NCBI GenBank assembly: GCA_050948785.1
Contig: JBMNEM010000005.1
Span: 194,725 to 258,724 of the forward strand
Length of the DNA stretch: 64,000 nt
Direction: 5' to 3'
From: JAAZMI01 sp050948785
GTDB taxonomy: Bacteria > Bacillota > Dethiobacteria > DTU022 > UBA8154
Positions 43,840-53,288 of this stretch are shown one piece after another. Both the position numbers and the translations under genes were made by a program. Numbering within the stretch: the stretch's first letter is position 1; the number at the start of each line of letters is the position of its first letter. The notes beneath the pieces are model-generated. The model saw nothing but the letters and a program-made list of their open reading frames with translations. It had not been told where the DNA came from and made no database searches.

Positions 43840-44013
43840 TTAGCGAGATAATATTTGTTTTAATTTCTCCTCGCCTCGCCTCTCCTTTTCAGGCGATACC
43901 AAGCTTCTATTTATTTTAAAACTTTCCTTAGGAGTGGAAATAATTCTCTCGAATGACTCCACGGCCTTCTTGGTATTCAATATAAAATTCTTATTAAAAG
44001 ATGATATGGCCAA
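43840..44013 (-). CDS. Small 57-residue conserved-type protein
   Basis: The frame starts with TTG 44013, preceded by AAAGGAGAAAGAGAG. It encodes LAISSFNKNFILNTKKAVES, with a charged end SPEKERRGEEKLKQILSR. Short proteins of this pattern are common in Clostridia, often near acetyltransferase-type or HigB-like toxins, so an antitoxin role is possible. No partner gene is present here. Confidence 0.55.
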   Translation of the reverse strand: MAISSFNKNFILNTKKAVESFERIISTPKESFKINRSLVSPEKERRGEEKLKQILSR

Positions 44014-44112
44014 TTTAAACTCTCTTTCTCCTTTTCGATTGAGCTAAAACGGTTCCCTTGCTTGGAAAAATCATAAGCCTATCTGCTGAAATCCTTTTCA
44101 ATATGTGTTATA

Positions 44113-44212
44113 GTAGAAACAGCAAAAGCGAAGTATGATCCTTTACCGATGGTTTAGGATGAGCAAAGGCTTCCGCCACTGGGCCAGATAACCAGTGGTA
44201 GTTTTGTTTGCA
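44113..44212 (+). ncRNA. Candidate small RNA with two hairpins
   Basis: A plus-strand stretch shows a hairpin (ATCCTTTACC 44138-44147 with GGTTTAGGAT 44151-44160, internal mismatch) and then CCACTGG/CCAGTGG (44176-44182 and 44192-44198) followed by TAGTTTTGTTTG, like a terminator. A TTATAGT box lies just before at about 44108. No coding frame fits. It has not been matched to a known RNA class. Confidence 0.3.
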
Positions 44213-44217
44213 TTTTG

Positions 44218-44448
44218 TTAGTTAGCTTTTTTATATGCATCTTTCATTGCTTGACTATTCTTCCTAATCATATCTTCAGTTTCAAGATATTCATCAGACA
44301 AACTGCAGTATTCATAAATTGCCTCGAAGGATACTTCTTCCCCGTTATATTCTTCAACATCCGTAACAATAACTGTTTGCACTTCGTGTTCTTCCATACA
44401 GATGAGGCAGAACTTTTTTTCACTTTTTATTAGTTTTATTTTCCTCAC
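44218..44448 (-). CDS. Small uncharacterised protein with N-terminal CxxC-like motif
   Basis: The 76-residue protein begins KFCLICMEEHEVQTVIVTDV and continues with YEYCSLSDEYLETEDMIRKN. This resembles the N-terminal zinc-ribbon half of MqsA-like or Panacea-associated regulators, whose DNA-binding half is missing here. It lies 40 bases past the restriction endonuclease gene and may be a partial regulator. Confidence 0.5.
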   Translation of the reverse strand: MRKIKLIKSEKKFCLICMEEHEVQTVIVTDVEEYNGEEVSFEAIYEYCSLSDEYLETEDMIRKNSQAMKDAYKKAN

Positions 44449-44487
44449 CCCAAGCTATTTTAATCTTCTCTCCGTTTCCCTTTTCCT

Positions 44488-45228
44488 TTATCCAAGCCTG
44501 GCAGCTGTTGCAGCTATATGGCCTGCAAGGGAAGATACAAACGACCTAATATTAGTCATATCAGATATCTGAGAATAACTGCCGTTGTCTACAGCTTCCC
44601 TTGGGGAAGCGATAACTGATGCTGTAGTATATAGCTGTTCTCTTACTAATTTTTGGCATAATATATCATAACGTTTTAGGTATGATGTATTTTCAAATTC
44701 TTTAAACACTGGAAAATGAGGAGAGGTACATTGTACTTCAGATCTTGACCCAGGAGCGTCCTCTACCAGGATCAACCATCCTGCAAAAGGTCTGGGTTGC
44801 TCTCCAAAAGCTCCTTCACGATAAGCAGTCCAAAAATCATGAGCGGTGCCTATTGCCTCTTCTGTTCGGTTATTAAAGTTGTTCCCAAAAGAAGGCCCAA
44901 CTTGGCTTTTCAACTCTATAGCTGCAACTAATTCCCCTTTATGCATAACAATAAGATCCCATAATTTCGTTGGCCTGAAAAAGCCTGGAAGAGCCAATAC
45001 AGCTCTACTCTGATGAATCTCAGCTTGGATTAACCCGTTTGCGCGAATAATATCCAGTATTAAAGCTATAAAACCATCCATGTTCTTTCCTGCAGTCACA
45101 CCAGCCCTTTCTCCTTGGTCAACATTTCCGGATTCTATTTGCTTTTGTCTAGCTGCATCCCTGTTTCCCCAAAAGGCTTTCACAGCCTCTCTTACTTTAA
45201 CATCATAGTTCACTAAGTCTAGCGTCAT
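44488..45228 (-). CDS. XhoI/PaeR7I-type type II restriction endonuclease
   Basis: The 246-residue protein matches the XhoI/PaeR7I family, which cuts CTCGAG. The catalytic region is LWDLIVMHKGELVAAIELKS (a D...ExK core near residues 90-108), followed by NNFNNRTEEAIGTAHDFW. It is coded directly behind its methyltransferase; the stop and start overlap as TAATG. Whether the specificity is CTCGAG cannot be proven from sequence alone. Confidence 0.88.
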   Translation of the reverse strand: MTLDLVNYDVKVREAVKAFWGNRDAARQKQIESGNVDQGERAGVTAGKNMDGFIALILDIIRANGLIQAEIHQSRAVLALPGFFRPTKLWDLIVMHKGELVAAIELKSQVGPSFGNNFNNRTEEAIGTAHDFWTAYREGAFGEQPRPFAGWLILVEDAPGSRSEVQCTSPHFPVFKEFENTSYLKRYDILCQKLVREQLYTTASVIASPREAVDNGSYSQISDMTNIRSFVSSLAGHIAATAARLG

Positions 45229-46967
45229 TACTCCCCATTACCTCCTAACGCCGATCGTTCTTCTTGATTTAATTCATATAATTTAAAGACGGCTTTATTA
45301 CATTTTTCGATATCCCGTTTTTTGGCTGCATCAATAAGTTCTTGCCTAAGCTCAGGTGATACGTCCTCCCATTTGGGAATCCTTATCCTGCGCAAATACT
45401 GTGCTTGAAAACGGAGGTATCCCCCACGGATTTTAGTTGAGTAAGTGCCAATAAAAAGTTTCGCAATACTCGACAAAAGTACCGCCTGTAAGGCCCTAAG
45501 ATTCCATTCTTCTGATGTAACATAATATAAATTATGATGCGGGTAATACGTCCCCGATTCATACACAATGTGGGCCTCGCCTTTAATATCTGGGATTAAT
45601 AGTTTTTCTTTAGTAGTCAAGTCAGGCCAAACACGATCTATCGTTCTGAACCAATTATCCGGAGCCTTTTTAGCAACATGCCTATTTTTGATTAGTTCTT
45701 CATGTAAATATAGAAATCTTGAAAGCTTTGGGTAATCCTTTAAATTGACAAGGCCACCATCATCATTAAATGTATTAATTACACACTGCCCGAGCCAATT
45801 GATCTCCCCGGTCTGTATATCTTTTGTTGTCACTAAAGGTATTTTTCTATCTTCTTCAATATCTAGCTCAGCAAAATCCTGAATATAGATTTTGTCCGCT
45901 CCTGTAGCAACACCAATTCCGACTTTACAACCCACCTCTTCAAGGGTAGGATAGTTATTTTCAATTTTCCTTAGTAGATTCACTTGATCGGTTGACTCAA
46001 GCAGCCATGGTTCATTGGCATTAACTATACCGGCTACTTCTCTTACTTTTGTAGTGTCCGATATTTTTTGACTTAGTATTTCTTTAGATAGAGATTTTAA
46101 AATATTTTTATCAACCTTTGGCCTATGGCTAACTCTTGTGGCCCCCTGCTTCTCCCTGCTAATTATTGTTATTGCTGGGTAAGCTGAAACTTCCATATGA
46201 AAAGCATCTGTATCAACCATATCAATATAGGCTTTTAAATTAAACCTATTGGCCACAAATTTTCTCAATGGTCCACCATACCGGTTCTTCATCCACCGGT
46301 CAGAACATATAAAACCTAGAGTCCCTTTAGGATTTAGTAGATTTAGTGATCTTTCTATAAACGGAATATATACATCCGCTCTATCATACATAGTCTTATA
46401 TCTTAACCTGTATTCTTTCAATAAAGGTTCAGGGATAGCTTCCTGTCTTAAATATGGGGGGTTCCCAACTACATAATCATAATTTTCTCGCAGGCCAATT
46501 AATAAAAAATCACCTTGCTTTAACCAGGCATTTGCAAGTTTAACGGCTACTTCTTTGGCCACCCCGGCCCTCTTTATTTTTTCAATTACAGCTTTTTTGG
46601 TATTTTCATAAGTTTCATAGTGTAACTCAATAGCACGAATTGAATTGGAAAGCTCTGCGAAAATCAAGCCACGATTCCCTGAATGTTTTATCCATGATTT
46701 AAGTAATCTATCAATGATTAATAGTAAAAAATCCCCATTGCCAAATGAAGGTTCTAAAATCTTTTTATTATATAATTTCTCTTCCGCATCATAACCCACT
46801 AAATCCAGTATGAATTCAACTACTTCTGCACGGGTAAATACCGCCCCTCTATCCTCATCATTATTTGAGGCAGCAAGGGTATCTATTGCCGCTAATACGG
46901 GGCTATTCATTTGATAAGTAGAAACTCCAAGTACATCAAATAAAGATATTTGCTCTGGGCTTGCCAT
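45228..46967 (-). CDS. Adenine-specific DNA methyltransferase (partner of the XhoI-type enzyme)
   Basis: The 579-residue protein (ATG 46967, GGGAGG upstream) is an N6-adenine methyltransferase. The SAM-binding region is ILEPSFGNGDFLL near 65-77, and the catalytic NPPY lies in VVGNPPYLRQE near 180. The C-terminal half holds a TaqI/Eco57I-like specificity domain. It protects host sites from the endonuclease encoded immediately downstream. Confidence 0.88.
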   Translation of the reverse strand: MASPEQISLFDVLGVSTYQMNSPVLAAIDTLAASNNDEDRGAVFTRAEVVEFILDLVGYDAEEKLYNKKILEPSFGNGDFLLLIIDRLLKSWIKHSGNRGLIFAELSNSIRAIELHYETYENTKKAVIEKIKRAGVAKEVAVKLANAWLKQGDFLLIGLRENYDYVVGNPPYLRQEAIPEPLLKEYRLRYKTMYDRADVYIPFIERSLNLLNPKGTLGFICSDRWMKNRYGGPLRKFVANRFNLKAYIDMVDTDAFHMEVSAYPAITIISREKQGATRVSHRPKVDKNILKSLSKEILSQKISDTTKVREVAGIVNANEPWLLESTDQVNLLRKIENNYPTLEEVGCKVGIGVATGADKIYIQDFAELDIEEDRKIPLVTTKDIQTGEINWLGQCVINTFNDDGGLVNLKDYPKLSRFLYLHEELIKNRHVAKKAPDNWFRTIDRVWPDLTTKEKLLIPDIKGEAHIVYESGTYYPHHNLYYVTSEEWNLRALQAVLLSSIAKLFIGTYSTKIRGGYLRFQAQYLRRIRIPKWEDVSPELRQELIDAAKKRDIEKCNKAVFKLYELNQEERSALGGNGE

Positions 46968-46996
46968 ATTAGTTCCTCCCATATTAATAAGAAGGT

Positions 46997-47212
46997 TTAA
47001 TCACTTTTTTCTTCCTTAATATAATCCACAATATCTCCAATATTGCAATCAAGGGTATCACATATTTTTACTAAAACTTCCATGCTTACAAACTGATCTT
47101 TTCCTAGCTTTGATAGTGTTGTTGTGCCTATTCCGGCAGCATCCTTTAAATCAGTCCTATTCATCCTTTTATCAATTAGAATCTTCCATAATTTATTATA
47201 GCTAACAGGCAC
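46997..47212 (-). CDS. Cro/CI-type regulator, probable controller protein of the R-M system
   Basis: The 71-residue helix-turn-helix protein (LWKILIDKRMNRTDLKDAAG, then IGTTTLSKLGK) is the first gene of the restriction-modification cluster. Controller proteins of this size time expression of the endonuclease after entry to a new host. GTG 47212 is preceded by GAGGTGG. The role is inferred from its position; a controller-binding box was not identified. Confidence 0.7.
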   Translation of the reverse strand: MPVSYNKLWKILIDKRMNRTDLKDAAGIGTTTLSKLGKDQFVSMEVLVKICDTLDCNIGDIVDYIKEEKSD

Positions 47213-47547
47213 ATTATTCCACCTCGCTTATACTCCCTAGTTTATCATGGGCTAATAAGATATAACAATAAAAAAATATCACTTTTAAAATCTTTTGTTT
47301 GCAAAGTGAGATATTTATTGTTATCCTTGAAAACCGATCCAAAATAAGTTTGTGAAAAACACCCTATAATAAAGCGAATTATACTTGTCTAAGAAAATCA
47401 CTCTCCAATGTAAAATAAGATTATATACGGATGATATACTCGCTTGCTTCAATGTAAATCCTATGATATTATGTGTTCAGAAAAGATCGACTAAAGGCTG
47501 CGGGTTTATTTTTAACCTTCAGCCTTTCTTCACTATAAATAAAGAAT
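47213..47547. other. Intergenic region between the R-M cluster and recombinase
   Basis: The A+T-rich gap probably carries the promoter of the minus-strand R-M cluster (AT-rich boxes at 47240-47330). I see no gene. It is also the likely edge of the prophage, but no attachment-site repeat was found. Confidence 0.4.
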
Positions 47548-47597
47548 AAACCCACCAAGTGGCCTGATAACTCCTATCCGCCAACTCAGTGGGTTAG
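47548..47597 (-). terminator. Probable terminator of the recombinase operon
   Basis: The arms AACCCAC...GTGGGTT (with inner ACTTGG/GAGTTGG similarity) form a hairpin. On the minus strand it is followed by TATTCTTTATTT. It lies just past the 47615 stop. Confidence 0.55.
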
Positions 47598-47614
47598 TAT
47601 ACTGCTCTTTAAAT

Positions 47615-49634
47615 TTATTGAACCCAAGAATACCACCAATGGTTAGAGGCCTTTCCTCGCTCTAGTTTTAGCTTACCGGCTGCATATAGAGGTTTTAAAA
47701 TCCTCTTATCAAATGACATCCTACTAGTAATTCCTAAATGGGTTCGTATTTCCTTGGGGGTTTTCCCTTCCTTGCAAAATTCCTTCATTTCCATTACTTC
47801 ACTGGAATTGATAAGTTCTTCAAACTGAATTTTCTCTATTTCCTTTTCTAAAAGCTCCTTGTATTCTTCGTAGGTTAAATCAACCCCAAACTCAACACCC
47901 TCGGCAAACTTGTATTTTATGCGGCCATCACCGTCAATTGTTCCGCTAATAACTTGTTCCCTAAACACATCTTCCGGAAAATAATCCGCACCTGCCGGAT
48001 CCATATAGCTGCTCTTTCTCGCATTATTTGTTGTCATATAAATACTGTCTCCCGTTTTAATCCGAGGGCGCATATGGTGAAATTCCCTAAAAGATAAAGG
48101 CTTCATTTTTTCACAGTATTTGAGTAGTTTTTCCAGGCGTTTACGATCTCTTTTTAGCTTTTCCATCCTATCCCAATAAACCTGCAGCTTTTGCCGGAGT
48201 GAAATAATATCACTTATGATTTGATTGATTAGGTTTGTATCTTGCCCATCTATCTGAACCTGCGTATCCACTGCTCTGTAAAGCTCTTGGTTAAGCTTTT
48301 CCATTTGCTCTTCCAAAAGCCTCATATGTTCTGTTTCTTCTGTTTTAAGATCCAACGATTCAAGATAGCTCTCCATCAAATTTCTAAACTCACGACTTTT
48401 TTTTATTGCCCCCAGGACAAGATGGAAATTATAGTCAAGGTATTCCTCTAGCATCGTTACTTTTGTATTACACGCAGAGCCCACTGTTTTAAATGCTTTT
48501 CTGCATCTCCATCCGCTTCCCTCTTTTGAATCATAGCTTCTGCTCCTATATCTGGAGATTAAGCCGCCACATTCACCACAATAAAACTTTTGATAATATG
48601 ATGCTCTCCCTGCAGTTCCATCCTTCCTAGCTTCCCAAGTAATTTCTCTTTTGTTTTGGTTTAAAATTTCCTGCACTTTGTAATAAAGCTCTGTTTCCAC
48701 TATAGGCGCATGATGCTCCTCTATATAATATTGAGGGACCTGGCCACGATTAACCCTGGGCTTGCTTCCTACTGGTGTCAGGAGTGTAGGTTTTTTGGAA
48801 AAGGTAATCGCCCATATACTTTTCGCTGGCTAAAAGCTGCCTAATCGTACAGTAATTCCAATATTCATACCCTTTGGGGCTTGGGATTTTCTTTTTATTT
48901 AAGTGCTTAATAATTTCACTAATGCTTTTTCCAGAGGCAAAAAGCCGGTACATCAAACGAACAACTTTCGCTTCTTCCTCTACAATACACCATTGTCTAT
49001 CGCTAATAGTGTATCCGTATATGTCTGTGCAATAAGTGATTTGGCCACGCTTCGCATAACTCTGGATCCCCCAAGTAATGCTATTTGATAAGGATACAAT
49101 TTCCTCCTGAGCTAATACTGACAAAAGAGATATTAGCAAGGAGTTCTGAACTTCATTCGTTAAAATTTTCTCCTTTTGAAAGTAGCAAATAACTGGTGGC
49201 TCTAGCTCATTCAATGTTTTAATCGTTTCTAAAACATCCACTACATTCCGGCTAAATCTTGATATGGATTTTGTGATAATCATGTCAATTTTCCCGATTT
49301 TTGCGTCCTGGATCATTCGGTTAAAATCAACCCTCAACTCCGTATTAGTTCCCGACAGGCCCTGATCGGCATAGATACCGGCTAGCTCCCAGGAAGGATT
49401 AGAAAGAATAGTGTAACTGTAATACGCCAATTGGGTTTGAAAAGAAAGTTCTTGTTCCTCCTGTAATGTGGAAACACGGCAATAAGCAGCTACTTTTAAT
49501 TTTTTTTCTTTTTCTTCCTTTAGACTGGCCATTTGGGCTTTTAGTATATTGTTTTTAAGGTTCTTTAAATCCTTTATGCTTAAACCATTTTCAAGCTTAA
49601 CTACATCCCTCACCGGCCTAATCGCTACTTCCAA
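47615..49634 (-). pseudogene. Large serine recombinase 1, split by a +1 frameshift
   Basis: Two frames make up one recombinase. The N-terminal part (49634-48750) has the resolvase catalytic domain (VAAYCRVSTLQEEQELS, Ser at VST; SRFSRNVVD) and the recombinase domain. The C-terminal part (48700-47615) has the zinc ribbon (CGECGG...CNTKV) and coiled coil. They join only with a +1 shift near 48775 (ACT CCT, drop G, ACA CCA), restoring TPTPVGSKPRVNRGQVPQYY. The likely start is TTG 49634 after AAGGAGGGG. If not recoded, the enzyme is inactive. It is the last of three tandem recombinases. Confidence 0.8.
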
Positions 49635-49777
49635 ACCAACCCCTCCTTCCATGGGAATTCAAATAAAAAAACTCCTCCCCTTTCAAAAAGATCATGCCTG
49701 TCCGTATGTTCCCTCGGGGTGAAACATATTTCAAGCACAATCTTCTTCTGTAGAAGGAGTATAAAAGAAATGGTTCT

Positions 49778-51455
49778 TTATTCAGCTGTTAATTCTGTTG
49801 TTGCTGGTCGCTTACCTCTGCGTCTGCCATAGGCAGTTCTTACAACGCCGCATTTAAAAGTGAACTCTATTTCATAGTTTTCGTGGAGTATCCCCTGCGC
49901 CACAATGTCTCTAAAAATGCTAACACTAACGGGGCCATCCAGGTATTCCAGCAGCTTATCTAGCTGCTTTTTTAAGTAAGCATTTTCCTCCTGTTCCCCC
50001 AATAGTTTTTCGTATTCCTCCTGATATATCTGGGCTTCATAAATAAGATTTTTTATAGTTGCATCGTAAATAGGATCATTAGTCGCATTACCCCTCAAAG
50101 ACATGTCACTAATCTGGCCACTGATTCTATCAATAATTCCTTCCAGTTCTTGAAGCCGCCTCTTTTCTTCTTCTGTTAGGCTAACCTCTTTAACTGCTTG
50201 TTCCCCTTCGATTCGAATCTGCTCCTTCTCTTTTTTCATTTCATTTAACATTTCTAAAAAAGCCTCTTCCAAGACATCTTCCCAGATATACTTAGCGTTA
50301 CATTTGAAATCTTCTTTTAATTTATGAGAAGCTACCCGGCAGTGCCAAGTTGTAAATAGATATTTTTCTCCGTTTTTCTGCGAGGTCATTCGCCTCCGGA
50401 TCATAGGTCTTCCACATAATCCACAGAATAAGATATTGGAAAAAGGTGCCTTGCCACTATAAGCACTTCGGTATTTTCCGTCAGGATCGTGATGCATTTT
50501 ATTTCTCCGATCCAGTTCCATTTGTACTTCATTCCACTCATCTTCCGGAATAATCGGCGGGTGATGATTCCGGATGAAGTATTGAGGTTTATGGTTTTTA
50601 TTTCTCACCCTTTTATGGGTAAGAGGGATCAAGGGTGACCGTCTTTTGGCAAAGGGCATGCCCGGCAAACTTTTCATTTCTTAATATCTTTAAAACAGAA
50701 TCGCTAGTCCATTTAATATTACCTCTGGCGGTTTTAACTTTATCCCTGGTCAATCCTTTAGCAATTAGCCCGGTCCCTTTCCCGTCAAGTAGCTCCCGAT
50801 AAATCCGCCTTACTATCTTTGCCTCCTCTTCATTAATAATCAGGTTTCCTTCTTCATCCTCGTCATATCCTAGAAAATACGTTGTGGGGATATGGGGAAT
50901 TCCTTGAGAAAATCTTTTTGTTACGCCCCAGCTAACGTTGGCACTAATGGTTTTGCTCTCCTCCTCGCTAATACTGGCAATTATTGCCAAAAGCAAATCA
51001 GACCTGCTATCCAAGCTATCCAGATTTTCCCTGTCGAAATATACCCCGATCGGCTTTTCCAGGTTTTTTAACATTCGAACGTACGTTAGACAATCGAGGG
51101 TATTTCTTGCAAATCGACTAATGGATTTTGTAATGATATAGTCAAATTTTCCTGCTTTGGCATCCTCAATCATTTCGTTAAATCCTGTTCGATATTTAGT
51201 ATTAGTGCCGGTAACCCCCTCATCACTGTAAACCTTATAAAACTCCCAATCCGGATTCTTGTCGATATATTCTTTAAAATAGGAAACCTGCAGATTATAG
51301 CTTGATTGCTGTTCTTCTTCAAGGGTTGATACCCTAGCGTATGCAGCCACTTTTTTCTTCGGACGATTTTCTTCTTCGCCATACTCAGCATGATTTGTAA
51401 CAACCGGAATAACTCTTACTTTTGGATTTACTACCGGGTTGTTTCTGTTTTGCAT
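49778..51455 (-). pseudogene. Large serine recombinase 2, split by a +1 frameshift
   Basis: The N-terminal frame (51455-50613) has the catalytic domain (VAAYARVSTLEEEQQSS, then SRFARNTLD) and ends in CQKTVTLDPSYP. The C-terminal frame (about 50636-49778) begins within LTHKRVRNKNHKPQYF and has the zinc ribbon (CGLCGRPMIRRR...CNAKY) and coiled coil. Removing one base at GAT CCC TCT (50627-50632) gives the normal LDPLTHKR. The start, ATG 51455, lies inside the 3' end of recombinase 3. This break lies at the same protein position as in recombinase 1. Confidence 0.8.
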
Positions 51456-53070
51456 CAAAATATTCACTCCCTCTAAACTGGCCAACTACTGTTTCATCGC
51501 CATCAATCCACCTAATGGTAAATAAAAAAGGTGACTCAACTTTAATATGAATCACCCATGCTCTTATAAAAGAGATATCCATTATTTGATTCAAAGCTTT
51601 TATAGAACCGTTTATGGCTTTTAGCCTTTTCAAGGATTCCTTTCTGAAAGTTCCATCCTTGTCAAAGGCCTCCCAGTTAGGTTTTTTATCAGCGATTTCC
51701 TTCTCGATGGCCTTTCTTTTATTTCTGATTTCTTCAACTTCCGAATTCTTAATTATTGCTCTGTTTTCTTCTATTAAGGCTTTTTCTAACTCCACCCTCA
51801 ACAGATTTTGCTCCCGTTCTCTTACGGATTCAGCATTGTCTAGTTCCTTGATAAGTCTTTTAATTAAATTCATATCAACAGTTTTCCCATCGATGGCGTA
51901 TCGCTTTTCAAATCCCTCTTTTAAAAGGCTTTCAATTTTCTCTTCGCTAATTGTCTTAGCTCTACATAATAGCTCGCTTTTACTATTGTTTGCGCATCTC
52001 CAAAAGCCGCGATTTCTATATTCTCTTCTATGGAAACTCCCGCCGCAGATAGAACAGACTACTCTACCTGAAAAAGGCGTAAACTCACGCTTATAACTTC
52101 CTGCTGGCTTTTCTTTGCTTGCTAAAATCTCCTGTATTTTCTGAAATTCGTCCTTGGATATAATCCCCTCGTGGTGATCTGCAATATAATATTTAGGTTT
52201 AAGGCCATTATTGGCCACAGATTTGTGACTTCTAAAATCAATAGTGCAAGTTTTTTGGCTAATCACATCGCCTGTATAACGTTCATTTGTCAATAACCCT
52301 TTTATATTGGCACCGGACCAATCTATTCTTCCATTCTTTTTTCTATAGCCTTTTTCAATAAATATCCGAGCAATCTCAGTAAAACTATTACCTTTAAGAA
52401 ACAGTGCATATGCTTCCCTTACAACCCTGGCTTCATGCTCAATAATTATCCATTCTTTTTTATCGTTGATATCATACCCTAATAGTGCTGACGCACATAT
52501 TTCCCCGCTCGCAAATCTTCTCGTTAAAGACCACTCTATATTTTCAGAAATACTACGACTTTCCTCTTCAGCGAATACAGCCAGTATTTTTAGTATCAAA
52601 GAACTACCCATTTCTTGACTATTCAACTTTTCTTTTTCAAAAATTACTTGAACGCCTTTTTCCATTAGTTTGCGCACTATTTCTAAGGTATCCACTACAT
52701 TTCTAGCAAATCTTGAAATAGATTTACAGATTATAATGTCAATTTCGCCCTTCATTGCGCAACTAATCATTTTGTTAAAACCTGTTCTCTTAGACATATC
52801 TGTCCCTGATTTTCCCCTGTCAGAAAACACCCCCGCATATTGCCAGTTGGGATTTGAATGGATAAGGTTAGTATAATGAATTATTTGATTTTCCAAGGAT
52901 CCCAGCTGAATTTCCTCTTCTGTGCTTACCCGACAATAAGAAGCCACCCTTGGCTTTTTAAGAGACTGTTGAACTTGTGTAGAAGCCAACTCTGGTGCTG
53001 TACTTGCAACTTGAATTGGAATGTTAGCATTTTGCAACCCATGTATCTTCGTAAAGCTCATCGGCTCCAC
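51385..53070 (-). CDS. Large serine recombinase 3, intact
   Basis: The 561-residue site-specific recombinase starts with a resolvase catalytic domain at about residue 40 (VASYCRVSTEEEIQLGS, catalytic Ser in VST; SRFARNVVDT). A recombinase domain and the zinc ribbon (CSICGGSFHRR...CRAKT) follow. Enzymes of this kind integrate or excise phage-like elements. It is the first of three recombinases in a row at the end of the prophage, each overlapping or nearly overlapping the next. It has no frameshift, so it is the likely active integrase. Confidence 0.88.
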   Translation of the reverse strand: MEPMSFTKIHGLQNANIPIQVASTAPELASTQVQQSLKKPRVASYCRVSTEEEIQLGSLENQIIHYTNLIHSNPNWQYAGVFSDRGKSGTDMSKRTGFNKMISCAMKGEIDIIICKSISRFARNVVDTLEIVRKLMEKGVQVIFEKEKLNSQEMGSSLILKILAVFAEEESRSISENIEWSLTRRFASGEICASALLGYDINDKKEWIIIEHEARVVREAYALFLKGNSFTEIARIFIEKGYRKKNGRIDWSGANIKGLLTNERYTGDVISQKTCTIDFRSHKSVANNGLKPKYYIADHHEGIISKDEFQKIQEILASKEKPAGSYKREFTPFSGRVVCSICGGSFHRREYRNRGFWRCANNSKSELLCRAKTISEEKIESLLKEGFEKRYAIDGKTVDMNLIKRLIKELDNAESVREREQNLLRVELEKALIEENRAIIKNSEVEEIRNKRKAIEKEIADKKPNWEAFDKDGTFRKESLKRLKAINGSIKALNQIMDISFIRAWVIHIKVESPFLFTIRWIDGDETVVGQFRGSEYFDAKQKQPGSKSKSKSYSGCYKSC

Positions 53071-53240
53071 CTCCTTTCTTTATCCCGCTTTTCGCATCAT
53101 GGTTAGTAGCCATTTAACTTAAAAGCGGAAAAAATATATCGCCCAAAGCCCTTGAAATTGCGGCTTTAAAGGCTTTTTGCATGTCACATATTCCCTCTAA
53201 AACGAGTATTTATCAAGTCATTACTGACCTAAAAAGGGAT

Positions 53241-53275
53241 AAAAAAAAGAGCCGATGTGTTTAACACACCAACTC
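53241..53275 (-). terminator. Terminator after the amidase gene
   Basis: The hairpin 53249-53275 (GAGTTGGTGTG with ACACATCGGCTC, some G-U pairs) is followed on the minus strand by TTTTTTT. It lies 14 bases past the amidase stop and separates the lysis genes from the recombinases. The remaining gap 53071-53240 shows no gene. Confidence 0.8.
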
Positions 53276-53288
53276 TCTCGGATCCTTT

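Noticed and set aside
48784..48795. A6 run in recombinase 1 as a -1 slippery site
   Set aside because: The zero-frame codons are CAA AAA ACC, not AAA AAC, and the break needs +1, not -1.
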